From Lunularia cruciata (Eukaryota; Streptophyta; Marchantiopsida; Lunulariales; Lunulariaceae): DNA of 64,000 bases. The stretch's first letter is position 1, and each line of letters opens with the position of its first letter. Location: NCBI GenBank assembly GCA_948567375.1, contig OX419761.1, positions 4,528,501 through 4,592,500 on the forward strand, in the 5' to 3' direction. The position numbers and the translations under genes are program-made. The notes beneath the pieces were generated by a model. The model was not told the DNA's origin, searched no databases, and worked only from the letters and a program-made list of their open reading frames with translations. Shown one piece after another: positions 22,164-33,782 of this stretch.

Positions 22164-22562
22164 TGTAAAAGACCAAATTCGAGGAGAGAAATAGGAGAAT
22201 GGAAACTCACATTGGGACACTTGAATGAGGGAAAACTCCGAATGCCTAGCATGAGCTTTGGCTTTGGTATTTATAGGTAGCATAAAAGGCCCTTGAGAAG
22301 CTTCCTCAAGTCGCTTTCTTAGAGTGCAAGCCAAGTTAACTAGGAAGCTTCTCAAGAAGCTTCCTTCTAGAAGCCGCCTACTTGGCGTGCAAGCTAAGCT
22401 AGTGAGAAGCTTCTAGAAGCTACTTACTTAAGGTGCAAGCTAAGCTAACCAAGAAGCTTCCCAAGAAGCTTCCTAGATACTTCCGGAATATTCTAGGCTA
22501 CTTTTCTTATGTGCTACTTCATAAGCCCAACTAACTTTGTCGCTAAACTCCATATTGTTACA
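22164..22562 (-). repeat. 5' LTR of copy A
   Basis: 399 bp, TG...CA. In minus sense U3 holds TTC/GAA arrays: 22481-22493 (TTCcgGAAtaTTC) and 22405-22419 (GAAgcTTCtaGAA), then a TATAAATA box at 22268-22275. This is the copy whose U3 would drive transcription. Confidence 0.95.
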
Positions 22563-22567
22563 GCTTT

Positions 22568-22879
22568 GATCTATTTTGATCTTTGCAAATTTGGAAATGT
22601 GTAGAAGAGAAGAGAAGAGAAGAACCATGAGAAGATGTGCATCTACCGCATAATAACAATGCTTATTGGAGTATAGAGGTAAGAGGTATCAAGCTTAGTG
22701 TTGGTGTTTTCTTTGGAGTGCATATAAGGATTTTCAATATGCTCCACCTAAGTACCCAATAGGAGTTGAAAAATGAGGCAAAAAAATGCTATGCAAGTGC
22801 ATTTATCCCGATGGCAAAGTGAGGCTAAACTTGACAATGTGGATGGGTTTTGGGATTTAGATAGTATGGACAAAGATGA
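22568..22879. other. Repeat-rich flank of copy A
   Basis: The right half of the site into which copy A inserted. Purine-rich with AGAAGAGAAGAGAAGA at about 22607-22622. No gene recognised. Confidence 0.35.
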
Positions 22880-24060
22880 AAATTGTGCTCACAATGAAGA
22901 GTTTGTTATGTTGTTATGATGGTGGGACTTTGCACATACTCCTCACTATTTGGTAGACAAAACTATTACCGACTACCCTAGCAAATTTGTTACTATGCTT
23001 TTCCCAAATCTAGATCTAGTTCCTTTAAATAATTGATGTGGATGGATGTCCATTCATTTTATAAACTTTTGACTCTTGTTAGAGATCATGAGGTGTTCAA
23101 TGAGAAAAACTTGGGGAAGGAAGCAAATTTGAGTGTGGATCCAACTTGCTATTGCATTGGACCAATTTGGTCATAGTGAGAATGGTGTAAGTATAGCTAG
23201 AGGCACCAACTTGTGGGATATTAGTGCCAGGTCTACCACTCAATTCATTGAGAGAGAAATCATCACCATTATAGAAATTTGGCAAAAGAGGTTGTATGGC
23301 CTGATATGGAAGAAAGAGAAAGTGCTTTGAGAGTATTGGAGCAAAAGGATTCCTTGGGTGTGTAGGATTGGTTGACAAAACCCTTTTCCCATTAGCACAA
23401 AGACCAAAAGTTTATAGAGAAACTTATTTTAGTCAAAAAGAATCCTGATCTATCAATGGACAAGTAATTTGCAATGATATGAGAGGATAATACACTTATT
23501 TAGTGGTAGGGATCCATTTGTTATTTGTTTTGTGTGTTTGGTGTAAATTATAAGCTTATAAATCTGCTTCTTGGTTGCCTTGATAGTTTGCACAAGTCTT
23601 TCATCATTCCATCATATCCATGTAGTGATGCCTAGCTCTTGCCATAAAAAAACCTGTATAAAAAATTCAACCATGGAAGGATTTGAATACAAGAGGAGCA
23701 AACCAATCATTTGGTCACCATTAGTACCTATTGGGTGATTTTGCCTATGTCACCATGAGTCATTTGGTACCTTCTATTAAAGTTCATTTTTCCTAGGATA
23801 GAATAGACTTCAATAAATGTGTAGCTCATACGTGCATAATGAAAGAGCACTACATAAGGATTTTGAAAGGTTGATTGCATTCATTGCATGAATTCAAGGT
23901 TCAATTGAAAAGGAATCCAAGCAAAAACAAATATTTGCTAAGGTGGATTAGTGTATCCATTATTTTGCACAAATTTTCAATAAATAGACAAGACTTGTGG
24001 GAGGAGGAAGAAGAGTACACCAAGCATAGTACAGATGCAAACATTCCAACTATATCCTAA
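22880..24060 (+). pseudogene. PIF/Harbinger-type (DDE_Tnp_4) transposase pseudogene
   Basis: Plus-strand pieces in the right order match a plant Harbinger/HARBI1-like transposase. 23133-23330 has a QLAIALDQFGHSENGVSIAR helix-turn-helix region. 23341-23448 has GCVGLVDKTLFPLAQRPKVY, in which the first catalytic Asp is present but VDGT has become VDKT. Near 23738 is YLLGDFAY with the second Asp. Near 23811-23873 is FNKCVAHTCIMKEHYIRILKG with the candidate Glu. 23875-24057 has the C-terminal RWISVSIILHKFSI...WEEEEE block. Several stops and frameshifts separate them, so it is dead. I could not locate terminal inverted repeats by eye. Confidence 0.75.
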
Positions 24061-26132
24061 GATATACATACAGAAGATACAGAAAGTTTCAACAAAGAGA
24101 AAACAAGATCACTAAGTATGAGCAATTGTCTCTCCTTTAACAGACTTGTTGGGTTTTTGAACCCCTAAGAATTAGTATAAAAGTTAAATTTATGTTATTT
24201 GACACACTCCATGTTTTGCTATCATGAAGAGAAAATTTTCTTGCTCAAATTTGTACTTTTCTCCATAAGAGAGAGAGAGAGAGAGACGCAAAAGCTCAAG
24301 CAGCTACACTTGTTTAGTCTATCCTTGCATGTTACTTGCATGTTACAGCTCAAAGGAAGAGATGAAAATCATTTCAAAAAAGAAAATATGGACTCTCAGT
24401 CCACAATTCATGAATTTCTTGTAGCTCTTGGATTTTGTTGCTATTGGGTTACTATAAATTTGGATTTGCAAAGAGGAGTGAATTCATGGAGATGATGTTT
24501 AGTATGATCCATATGATATTTGTTCCCACTTGCTGTACACATGAACACATGTGTACATATGTGAAAAAACACTCTATTACACAAGTAAGCATAATTCTAT
24601 CATAGATAAATAAATAATAGTTGCCTTTTGAACGTATTTATGTGGAGATGGTAATTCAAATGCACCAAACTACACAAACCAACTTGCATGCAAACTCCTT
24701 GTACAAACCATGAAAACCACATGGCCAAACATGCAAATGCCATGCAGACCAAGTGATGCCATGGAAACCACATGCATTGAAATACCATGCCAATCAGGTG
24801 ATCTTGGTTTGCATACAAACCCAATTGCACGGTTTCCCAATGTTTGCATGGTTTGCATAGTATGGTTGTAGTTTTGCTAATTTGGTGGTGGTTAAACTAC
24901 AAATGTAAGTATTCTAGGATTATAACAATGCATGTTATTATTAGTAATATATTATTGTCATAGATTCTTGTTCAAACAAACAATATAAATCTCTACAACT
25001 TTTCTGTTTGAATGATTCTTGTCAAACAAACATTGGACATCTCTACAACTTTTAGAATAGCTTGAAAAGGATCCTTAGATATTACTTAATTGAAACATAC
25101 CTTTTGAGAGAACCAATGTGGCAATTGGAACTAAAGGATACACACCAAGCACCCACAAGTAGCTTACAAGATTGTCCTTGCATCCACAAATTAGTCCGCT
25201 TGTACCCTAACACCATCCAATTACTACAAATTAACACATAAGTATAACAAAAACTCTATTCAGATAAGTATAAGGAAGAGCAAGGTGGGTGACTTCAATA
25301 TAGCTTCCACTTACCTATTAGAAGTAGGCAATTAGAAGGCAACAAAGAACAATAAAAGCCAATCATAGAGATGGAGCTTACCATAGAACCGGTAGATAGC
25401 ATAGTATAAAGTGCTCCATTGCAAGTTTCAAGAGGAGCTAAAAGAGCTCCATTTTCTCAATGTATGTAGAGCATATATATTTCATATTCAAATACAATGA
25501 AAACCAAAGCGATAATATAAGACCTATGAGTAAACACATATATGAAATGTACAAGCTAAAATATCCACACAATAATATAACAAATTGTGTAAGTGTACAA
25601 TACACAAGTTGTGGACTACATGCTACCTAGCCAACCACTCTAGTGCCTCATGAAATCTCTAATATAGTATGGGTCATAAAAAGAAAGGACTATAGCATCA
25701 CATCCATCTCTTCTCACATGTTGGGCTCACAAAAGGCTCTTCCTAGAAGCTCATAAGGATCCAAGCTAGAACCTCTAAATGTCCAAATATCCACTCCTCC
25801 TTTATAAACCTAATAGTAGCATATGTGGAGACTCAAAAATTATCTAGAGGAGCTATAACTCTATCTAAAAAGGAGGTGTATGAAGCACTAGGTGTACAAT
25901 GAGCATCAAATATAGGATGATGTATAACATCATGAGGGTGGTTTATACTAAATTGGCTTATAAGGAAGAGCATCACTATCTACAACCTATATATCTCTAA
26001 TAGATAACCCAAGAAGCTAAATGTATTGCAAGGTCTAACCATGAACCCTCTATACTTATCAATATATGCATCTATCTTTGAAAGGCAAGCCATGATCCAT
26101 GAACCGGTGTGTACTCCAAGTGGTAGAAAAAC
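24061..26132. other. AT-rich relic DNA, no gene recognised
   Basis: Contains a (GA)n run at about 24268-24286. At about 24630-24860 it has a cluster of CATGCAAAC / GTTTGCATG words in both orientations that could fold back. No domain is recognisable in the ORFs. The 25.6-26.1 kb part may be a diverged tail of the pseudogene at 26133-27693. Confidence 0.35.
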
Positions 26133-27693
26133 CTAATCCCACATGGATTGCATTAGGACATCCAACTCTCTCTTTGGACCACAAGTCCAAAGGATAACCT
26201 TGAAATGTGTGATACAATACTCCATAAACTCCGTAATGCTAGGATGTAGGATATACCATAAAGTACTACTAGCTTTATAAGAGCAGTATCTTCTCTGACT
26301 AGTCTCCACACACCACTCCAAGAATGGAGGTAATAAAGGTCTACTAGGATCTCTCAAGTTAGCCAAACAATGCATGTCTAATACTATAATCCTCCTCCTA
26401 AAATTAGTGTGGAAAATTATGCATGGGATGAATGTTCTAGACATGCTCATTCTTTATCTAAGATTTGTGAGCCTCAATACCTCATCCTAGAAAACCTACT
26501 TCCTCTCTAGAAGCCACAATGCATCATGATATGTACCTCTAAAATACAAAGTAAGTGCAAGATCATCACCGTATCAAGGTCTCCAAGCCATAATGCCCCA
26601 GCTATGTGCAAATAAGGCTCCTTCCTAGGCCTGCCTATGAGATTCAAAAAATTTCGACTTGCACAAGTGGCTTGCCCAACCCCAACCAAAGAAGTCTCTC
26701 CTCTTCCTATAGGGGTAGCTCTAGTCTCACTTGGTTGATGCACACCCAAAGGTGAAGTTTGAGTAGTTCTAGTCTCATAATTTCTACTATCATTGGTGGT
26801 TTGAGTCGCCATGTGAGAAACCTTGTGTGAATCTCTATGAGATCCTACCCCACCATGATCATCTATATGCACAATTTGAGTATTGATATCAATGGGAGGA
26901 AACTGCCATGGATAGCATTACATCTTTGCCTTTGCCACCTTGTAGCTTCCTAATGAGCATCCTCATATGCATGACTAGGAGAATCTAATTGAAGTCTCAC
27001 CTCAAATAGAGTACTTTGATTCCTCTTCAATAGCTCCATAGTGATGCTAAACTCTCAAAAAAATTCATCACATGAATTCTATATCTCTTGGCCATCAACT
27101 CTCTCCCTCTCATAAGTCCATCCAACTCTCAACTCTTTCACTAATAAGGCTATCCAACTTTGACACTTTATGAAATTGTGCTCTTTATTCTTTCTCTCTC
27201 TCTCTTTAAGAGCATTAACTAAATGTGCTAACCACTCATGCATCTCTCTCTCCTCAAAAAAGGAGTGCAACTCTTGCTTGGCTAGTCTAATCTCCCTCTC
27301 TAGAATAATATGTTCTTCTAGCCTCATCTACTCCTCCCTCTTGGCTAGTCTACTCTCACAAGTGCTCATCATAAACTCATACTCAGCTAGTCTATGCTCC
27401 TTTAGACAAAATTGCTCTTCTCTCTCAACCACATGCTCCTCTAGAGGTATACTCACATGAGTCTCTTGAGGTAGAGGTGGTAGGAGTAGAGTACAACTGC
27501 TGAAAGCACTCTCATCATGAGTGCTCACTTGAGGCTCAACTGCATAGGGAGCACTCTCATGGGGAGAGGAAGGAGGGAGGGAGAGGAGCAGGGCCCTCAT
27601 GGGGAGAGTGGAGAGGAGGTGCACTTTCATGGAGAGAGTGATGACATGTACACAAAATCTACACATGATCAAAAAATAGAACCTCACCACCAT
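26133..27693 (-). pseudogene. FCP1/NIF-like phosphatase relic with coiled-coil N-terminal part
   Basis: Minus strand, several frames. 27693-27079 reads as a Glu/Arg/Lys-rich coiled coil (VEREEQFCLKEHRLAEYEF, then LEREIRLAKQELHSFFEERE) broken by one in-frame stop near 27328. 26872-26507 is a polar low-complexity segment. 26450-26133 resembles the NLI-interacting-factor/FCP1 HAD fold: RRIIVLDMHCLANLRD at the nucleophile strand, then a RP-like segment and ITEFMEYCITHFKVILWTCG matching the EFLxxCxxxFxVxVWSS motif. The nucleophile motif is degenerate (LDMH), so catalysis is unlikely. It may be a host gene fragment captured by a transposon, or an old pseudogene. Confidence 0.45.
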
Positions 27694-27996
27694 ATCATCT
27701 CATATCAAACAAGTTAAATCCATGAATGCCTAATGACATTATAGTTAACGCATATACTTGCCTAGCAATCCAAATCATGCTCCATCATAAATAAAAAATT
27801 TAAATAGATATATTTATATATAAAGAGATACACGTACATGCTAAGCGCCCTAACAACCTCTATGCAAGTCACTCTCACTCACCTTGGTCATCAAGTGCCT
27901 CCTCTCCATCATCCTCATACTCAATGCCATAAACTTCCTATACCTTTTTATGGCCATATACTAGCTTGTTTTACCTACAAGTCCTCTCTCCATGAG

Positions 27997-28771
27997 TGTA
28001 ATACCAAGAGCTAGCCATATGATCTAGATGTGAAATTTGGTTTGGTAACATCTAGAATGATGTTATACATGATGGTCAAACTAGATAAGTTAGAAGTATC
28101 ACCAAAAGAGTACTTCTACTAATAGGGCAAAAACCGAAATAGGCTTGAGAACCTTAGAACCAATAGCTAGACATATGATTTAAAGGTGAGAATTGGTTTG
28201 GTAACATAGACATATGATTTAAAGGTGAGAATTGGTTTGGTAACATATGGAAAGATGTTACACATGATGGACTAAACAGATCGGAAAGAGGTATCACCAA
28301 AAGGGGACTTCTACGAATAGAGTAGGAACCAAAATATACATGAAATCTTTGAAGGCAATTTCGGAGGCCTAAACGGATGAATTAGGCCTCAAAAATGTAC
28401 ATACCCCCCCCAATGGAGGAAAGGCTGGCCTTCCCTCCCCCTTGCTTTGTCTCGTCGAGAGCTTTCCAACGGTACCTTACTCACGTGATTCTGAGATTCC
28501 TATAGGAAGATTCCTTAAAGATTCCCTTTGGTCAAAGCTTGTTTGACCAACCAGATAGGACCTAGACCAGACATGTCACCCATCCAAGTAAGTAATCCAA
28601 GGGTGGAGCTTGCTGACATGTCACCTATCTGTGTCCCTAATCCTATGGTGGAGCTTTCTTGGAGGAGATCCTCTTTGTCTATATAATAAAGAGAAGGTGC
28701 TCCCTTGGGGCATCAAATGTTTGAGTGTGCAATCTGTGTTTTCTCTCTTCTCTTGTCCTTGGAGTATTACA
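27997..28771 (+). mobile_element. Solo LTR of a second LTR-retrotransposon family, 775 bp
   Basis: Begins TGTAATACCAAG and ends TTGGAGTATTACA, with terminal inverted ends TGTAATAC/GTATTACA. It is flanked by the perfect 5-bp duplication ATGAG at 27992-27996 and 28772-28776. No internal coding region is present, so it is a solo LTR. A second, inverted copy of the family (720 bp) sits inside copy D at 58337-59056. Includes a 39-bp tandem duplication at 28169-28246. Confidence 0.85.
28169..28246. repeat. 39-bp tandem duplication within the solo LTR
   Basis: AGACATATGATTTAAAGGTG... is repeated exactly with period 39 (28169 and 28208). The other LTR of this family in the window lacks the extra unit. 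Confidence 0.85.
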
Positions 28772-28776
28772 ATGAG

Positions 28777-30266
28777 TCACACAAAAACATTTTGATTTTG
28801 TGTGATGGAACTACCTATGAACTACAACTAGCTTTGCCTCAATAGCAAATAAAATAAGCTTTGGCTAATCATAGCACATAGTAGTAGAGCACTCCATCTT
28901 ACTCTTCATTATCAAAATGGCATTCCCATGTTTAAATTTTAGAACACCAAGATGGAATAAGAAGGGAACATAACATGTGGAAGAAAGGCCTGAATGCAAG
29001 GTATGCACAAATGTTGAGCTAAATATCTCTAAGTGGCATGGTTTCTCATTGGAAACCAATCCTCAACCAAACTTTGTGGAACCATCTTCCTCCTTGGAGT
29101 GATCTTTGTAGGCAAATAAAATATCTATTCCAAGTCATATTTGTGGTGAAAACTAGCTCTCTCTTTAAAATTACTCCCATGAGTATCCTTGTTCCAAGAA
29201 AATGTAAACACACTACATGTATGAAGCTACACATAATAACACAAATAGGTTAGATACACATCATAATATAAGAATTGTCCATACATATCATGGTTAGATA
29301 TCCATCATAACATAAGAATGTTCCATGCTGTCCTCGTGACTATCAAAAATTGAGAGGTAAGCATTCTTCCTTAGAATGATGTTTGTGAAAAATAAAAAGC
29401 TATATTTTGATTAAGTGTCATCAAGTATTTAGATTGAGTGCCACCATATGTAACTAACATAGAGAAACATGACTTTGTAACAAATTTATGGTTTGATTCA
29501 GTGCCAACAGATATAACCACCTCCAACTTAGAGAATTGCTATTTAGTGCCATGAAAACCTACACCATAGCCCATGTAAACCACACTCATACACCATACTC
29601 TCTAGTTTGTGCATGTTGTGCAAACCATTGCCCAAAAACCACTCAAAAAGTTTGTGCGGGATAAAGTGCCATCCACACATACTTGTGGATGGCACAATCC
29701 ACTCAAAAGTGGTCTGGCAAAGTGGTTTGTACAGCCAAGTAGGATCATGTGCTACCACTTTCAAAATTTTGACAATAGAGAGGATAAACTTTTGACTTTC
29801 TAGAATTTCAATGAGAAATTGAGCATGGTGAATTCAGATTGCAAACTCACTTGAGTGCATGGATACTACATCTTGAGAGTAATTTCATTTTAAGAGGATC
29901 CAAATCTATTTCTTGTATTCTTTTGATGACTTTCTTGATTTGCACTATTCATCCAACACCATTTCACATAGGTCATGTAGTCAATTAATGTATTAAATTT
30001 CACCAACCATTTTTCTTCAATAGTTTCTGCTCCCCTTTGTTGCTCTTTGTCAGCCACTTCTCATACCCTTGCATTACCATGACTGATTTCTGGTCTCTCT
30101 AATTTCTTATTTTTGTTCTCTCTATTTTGATTTCATTCTGATCTTTGTTTGTTCTCTCTTTGATGTTCTCTTGGTGGTTCTCTCTTTGAGTTCTCAACTC
30201 CTCTTGCAAGTTCCTCTCCTTCTTACACTAAAGTCCTCAACCCTTGCAAGTTCCTCTCCTTCTCTC
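28777..30266. other. Relic DNA between solo LTR and copy B
   Basis: No gene recognised. A 10-bp perfect hairpin GCCATCCACA/TGTGGATGGC lies near 29669-29694. The last 250 bp are pyrimidine-rich and contain repeated CTTGCAAGTTCCTCTCCTT words, which also flank copy B on the right side (35391 onward). Confidence 0.35.
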
Positions 30267-30679
30267 TATAAAAGACCAAAACCAAGGAGAGAAATAGAAG
30301 AATGGAACCTCACATTGGGACACTTGAATGAGGGAAAAATCCAAATCCCTAGCATGAGCTTCGGCTTTGGTATTTATAGGTAGCATACAAGACCCTTGAA
30401 GCTTCTCAAGAAGCTTCCTTGAGCCGCTTTCTTGGAGTGCAAGCCAAGTTAACTAGGAAGCTTCTCAAGAAGCTTCCTTCTAGAAGCCGCCTACTTGGCG
30501 TGCAAGCTAAGCTAGTTAGAAGCTTCCTTCTAGAAGTTATCTGCTTAGGGTGCAAGTTAACTAGTTAGGAAGCTTCCCAAGAAGTTTCTTAGATGCTTTT
30601 AGAATATTCTAGGCTATTTTGTCTTATTTGCTACTTTGTAAGCCTGACTAACTTCGTCGCTAAACTCCATATTGTTACA
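30267..30679 (-). repeat. 3' LTR of copy B
   Basis: 413 bp. It contains GAAgcTTC and TTCtaGAA blocks and GAAtaTTC at about 30600-30608. The polypurine tract follows at 30680. Confidence 0.92.
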
Positions 30680-31999
30680 TATTCCCCTGCCGCTAGTTGG
30701 TGACGTCCTCGTCGCCAATGAAGCTTCAAATTCCTTGATGGCCATCTGTGCATTTTGGAGGTGAGAAAGAGGTTCCCATGTGGCATCATGAAGGAGATAC
30801 CCTTTCCAAAGGACCTTGTACTTCGTATGTTGGCGACGGCCTTGGTGAATATGACGACGCGCAAGGATACAATCAACTTTGTACTCCTCATGATCATTGA
30901 TAGGGACAGGCAGAGGAGGAGGTTGGACTCAAGAGGAAAAGGAAGAGGGGTTAGGAACAAAGGGTTTCAACTTGGAAATATGAAAGACAAGATGGATATG
31001 CATGTGACAAGGCAAGGCAAGTCGATAAGCAACAGGAGAGACAATGTGGGTGATATCAAAGGGTCCTATCCAATTAGGAGTAAGTTTACGAACTTGGGTA
31101 TCAAGTGGGAGAGGGAGGTTACTAGAGGATAGCATGACTTTATTGCCAACTTCAAAGGTGAGATCACGACAATGGTGGTCCGCATATTGATTTTGGTGAT
31201 TCTGAGCAACAAGGAGGTGAGACTTGGCTTGTTGGAGAGATTGGGATATAGTGGTCAAGAATGTAGAAGTATGAGGAATTTGAGAGGGAAGGGGAGCAAG
31301 AAGAGATTCTGGAACAAGCGGATCTTGGCCAAAATTGAGAAAGAAGGGAGAAAATCCGGTGCTTGCCTGTTTGGAATTGTTGTAGGCAAATTTTGCAACT
31401 GCAAGACATTTATCCAAGTTGGTATGGTGAACATTGACAAAGGCCCGCAACATATCTTCCAATGTACAATTGGCGCTTTCGGTTTGTCCATCAGTTTGAG
31501 GATGATAGGCCGTGGACAAAGCAAGCTTGGTGTCGAGTATTTGGAAGAGTGCTTGCCAAAACTTTCTTGTAAATCGAGGATCACGGTCAGAGATGAGTAC
31601 ACGTGGCATCCCATGATGCTTGAAGACATTGTTGAAGTAGATTTGCGCTAAGGTTGGAGCATCCACGGTATCACAGGTTGGTGCCAAGTGGATTTGCTTA
31701 CTAAGCTTATCCACAAACACCACAATTGCGGTGTGTCCTTGTTTTGTCTTTGGCAAGGATGTGATGAGATCCAAGCTCACATGCTCCCAACGAGCGGATG
31801 GAATGGCAAGTGGTTGAAGGAGTCCACTCGGCTCCTGGTTGCTGGCCTTGTTCCGTTGGCAACTCTTACATGATCGGACAAAGTCTCGAACATCTTGTGT
31901 CATGTTGGGCCACCACCATTGGCGTTGGAGGGTGCCCAAGGTCTTGTCCACTCCCATGTGACCAGCTATTGGTAAATCATGGGCTTCTTGAAGGCGCAC
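30680..31999 (-). CDS. Copy B integrase (open, 356 codons) plus broken chromodomain
   Basis: The frame 31999-30929 is open for 356 codons and contains a complete integrase. Zinc ligands His7, His14, Cys44 and Cys47 of this frame are present. The catalytic triad is Asp77 (VSLDLITS), Asp138 (LISDRDPRF) and Glu174 (QTDGQTESA), with exactly 35 residues between Asp138 and Glu174, the D,D35E spacing of retroviral-type integrases. The GPFDITHIVSPVAYRLALP C-terminal segment follows. A stop after NPSSFSS separates the chromodomain coded below 30929. This is the best-preserved enzyme in the family here, although its element cannot copy itself without RT. Confidence 0.88.
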
Positions 32000-32134
32000 A
32001 AGTCAAAGATCACCTTTAGCTGGAACATAGATCTGGTATGTATGGAATAAAAGGCCTTCCTTGAAGGAGAAGGTGTTGTTCTCCTTGTCGCACGCTGTTA
32101 GACGACCATGTACCATTTGGAAGAAGGGATCTCG

Positions 32135-32635
32135 TTATAGAGCTGATTGAAACTCATTATGAACCTTAGGGTCAATGGACACCGTTCTAATTGCCGCCGT
32201 GATGAGAGGAAGAGCCTTCAAATCAGGTCGTCGTGATAGAGCATCAAGGATGACATGGAACCAACCTGGTTTGTACTCAAGTTTGATGTCAAACAATTGG
32301 AGTTGCTCTTCCCATCGATGATGCCGACTCTTCATGTGCTCCAGGTGTAAGGTCTGCAACAATGGCTTGTGATCAGTTCGCATGATCACTTGTTTCCCCA
32401 AGAGATAATGCCTCCATACCTTGGTGGCATATACCATTGCAAGTTGTTCCCGATCTTGAGTAGAGTAATTTCTTTCAGCTGTATTTAGTCGGCGAGACAC
32501 AAATGCAATAGGATGTAGTCCATCTGGAAATTCTTGTTGCAACACAGCTCCAATTGCAAAGTTAGAAGCATCAAAATCAACCACACAAGGTAGTTGAGGA
32601 TCATATGGTTGAAGAATGGGTCTTGAAGACACCAT
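32135..32635 (-). pseudogene. Copy B RNase H domain
   Basis: An open 166-codon stretch with PCVVDFDASNFAIGAVLQQE, the RNase H catalytic-Asp strand of plant Ty3/gypsy, then LNTAERNYSTQDREQLAMV carrying the conserved Glu, and MRTDHKPLLQTLHL with another conserved Asp. It degrades RNA of RNA-DNA hybrids in the intact protein. Confidence 0.85.
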
Positions 32636-32705
32636 ATGCTACAACTTCTGGAATGCTTCTTCATGCTTGGTGGTCCATTGCAAGCCCGAGTTCTTTCCCA
32701 AGAGG

Positions 32706-33235
32706 TCAGTCAATGGTGCAGCCACATGAGCATAATAATGGATGAACCATCGTAAAAGTTGGCCAATCCATTGAATGCTCGTACTTCTGTAGCATCCTTT
32801 GGGGTAGGCCAATCAATAATGGCCTTGATCTTCTCTTCTTCCATCTTGATCCCCTCTGATGAGATCTTATGACCCAAGAAGGTAACCTCCTTCTGCCAAA
32901 AAGCACACTTTGACTTCTTGCAGTAAAATTTCCATTGTCTTAGGACTTCTCGCACATGATTCATGTGTTCTGCCTCTGCCCTAATATATCTGCAAACTCC
33001 TGATTCATGTGTACTTCCTCTGTCCTAATATATCTGGAAACACATCTGCAAACTCCTGAACTATCCAATCAACCATTGCTTGATGCGGCACTTGGCCCTC
33101 CTCAGATTGTTCTTGTGCAATTCGCTTGATCCACACCGCGAATACAGACTTATCTTCCTCCAAAGCTTGCTCTATGGCTGCTTCATTAAAAAACTTCCCT
33201 TCTAAGGACTCATCTCTCTTCCAATCTTGCTCCAT
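32706..33235 (-). pseudogene. Copy B reverse transcriptase, palm deleted
   Basis: On the minus strand 33235-33005 encodes the pre-RT segment up to IVQEFADVFPDIL. 32964-32710 resumes at the thumb/connection side ([20 protein letters not shown]). Relative to copy A about 0.55 kb is missing, including the FLDD active site. At the junction (about 32957-33060) the words GATTCATGTGT, CCTCTG(C/T)CCTAATATATCTG and GCAAACTCCTGA occur twice, a local duplication at the repair point. Confidence 0.85.
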
Positions 33236-33330
33236 GGTTGCCTTCCTGGCAAACTTCCCATCCTGGGACTCATCTCCCTTCCATATTTGCTCTATGGCTA
33301 CCTTCTCAACAAACTTCCCATCTTAGGACT
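33166..33330 (-). repeat. 60-bp linker repeats in copy B
   Basis: Same DGKF..KVAIEQ-type units as copy A, about three copies, between protease and RT. Confidence 0.7.
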
Positions 33331-33373
33331 GACTATTCTTAGGTGTCTTACTCAGAGGTGCCAGACAACCTAA

Positions 33374-33766
33374 TCAGAAATTCCTACCTTGGTGTTGTAC
33401 TTGAATTTGGTGTCGGGTCCAATCAAATTGAACCTTATGACATTCAAGCCAAGGTAGACCCAGAATGATATCATAGTGTAGAGGTGACACTACAAACCTC
33501 ATACACTCCAAATACTCCTTCCCAATCTTGAAGGTAATAGGATGCAAGGTGCGGAATGTAGAACCCTTTCTACCATCCGCCATCATCAAACTACTTCCAA
33601 TCACTGGCTTGATAGGAATACCCAATTCCTTTTCTACTTGCATAGACATCCAATTCTCTGAACTTCCAAAATCAACCAAAATTCTACAACCCCGATTAGA
33701 TATCATTCCTTGCAAGTGAAGCATACTTGCATAGGTCAAGCCTTCAATCCCATTGGAACTAATCAA
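33374..33766 (-). pseudogene. Copy B aspartic protease domain
   Basis: Open 130-codon stretch. ILVDFGSSENWMS replaces the active DSGSS of copy A, so the Ser next to the catalytic Asp is Phe, which is likely inactivating. DIILGLPWLECH is retained. Confidence 0.82.
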
Positions 33767-33782
33767 GCTTTCAGTAGGTGGC

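Larger units (their letters stand above)
16961..22562 (-). mobile_element. Ty3/gypsy chromovirus copy A, 5.6 kb, minus strand
   Basis: Complete element bounded by LTRs of 400 and 399 bp that start TGTAACAATATGG and end TTTTACA when read on the minus strand, with 5-bp target duplication GCTTT. Domain order on the minus strand: PBS, gag with zinc knuckle, protease, variable linker, reverse transcriptase, RNase H, integrase, chromodomain, polypurine tract. PR-RT-RH-IN order defines Ty3/gypsy, and the C-terminal chromodomain places it in the chromoviruses. Several in-frame stops break the polyprotein, so it is not autonomous as it stands. It sits inside older purine-rich tandem repeats. Confidence 0.96.

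Noticed and set aside
31172-31651. 159-codon plus-strand ORF opposite copy B integrase
   Set aside because: It is the antisense of the 356-codon integrase frame, which has a full catalytic motif set. The similar minus-strand ORF at 61838-62218 opposite copy D is rejected for the same reason.
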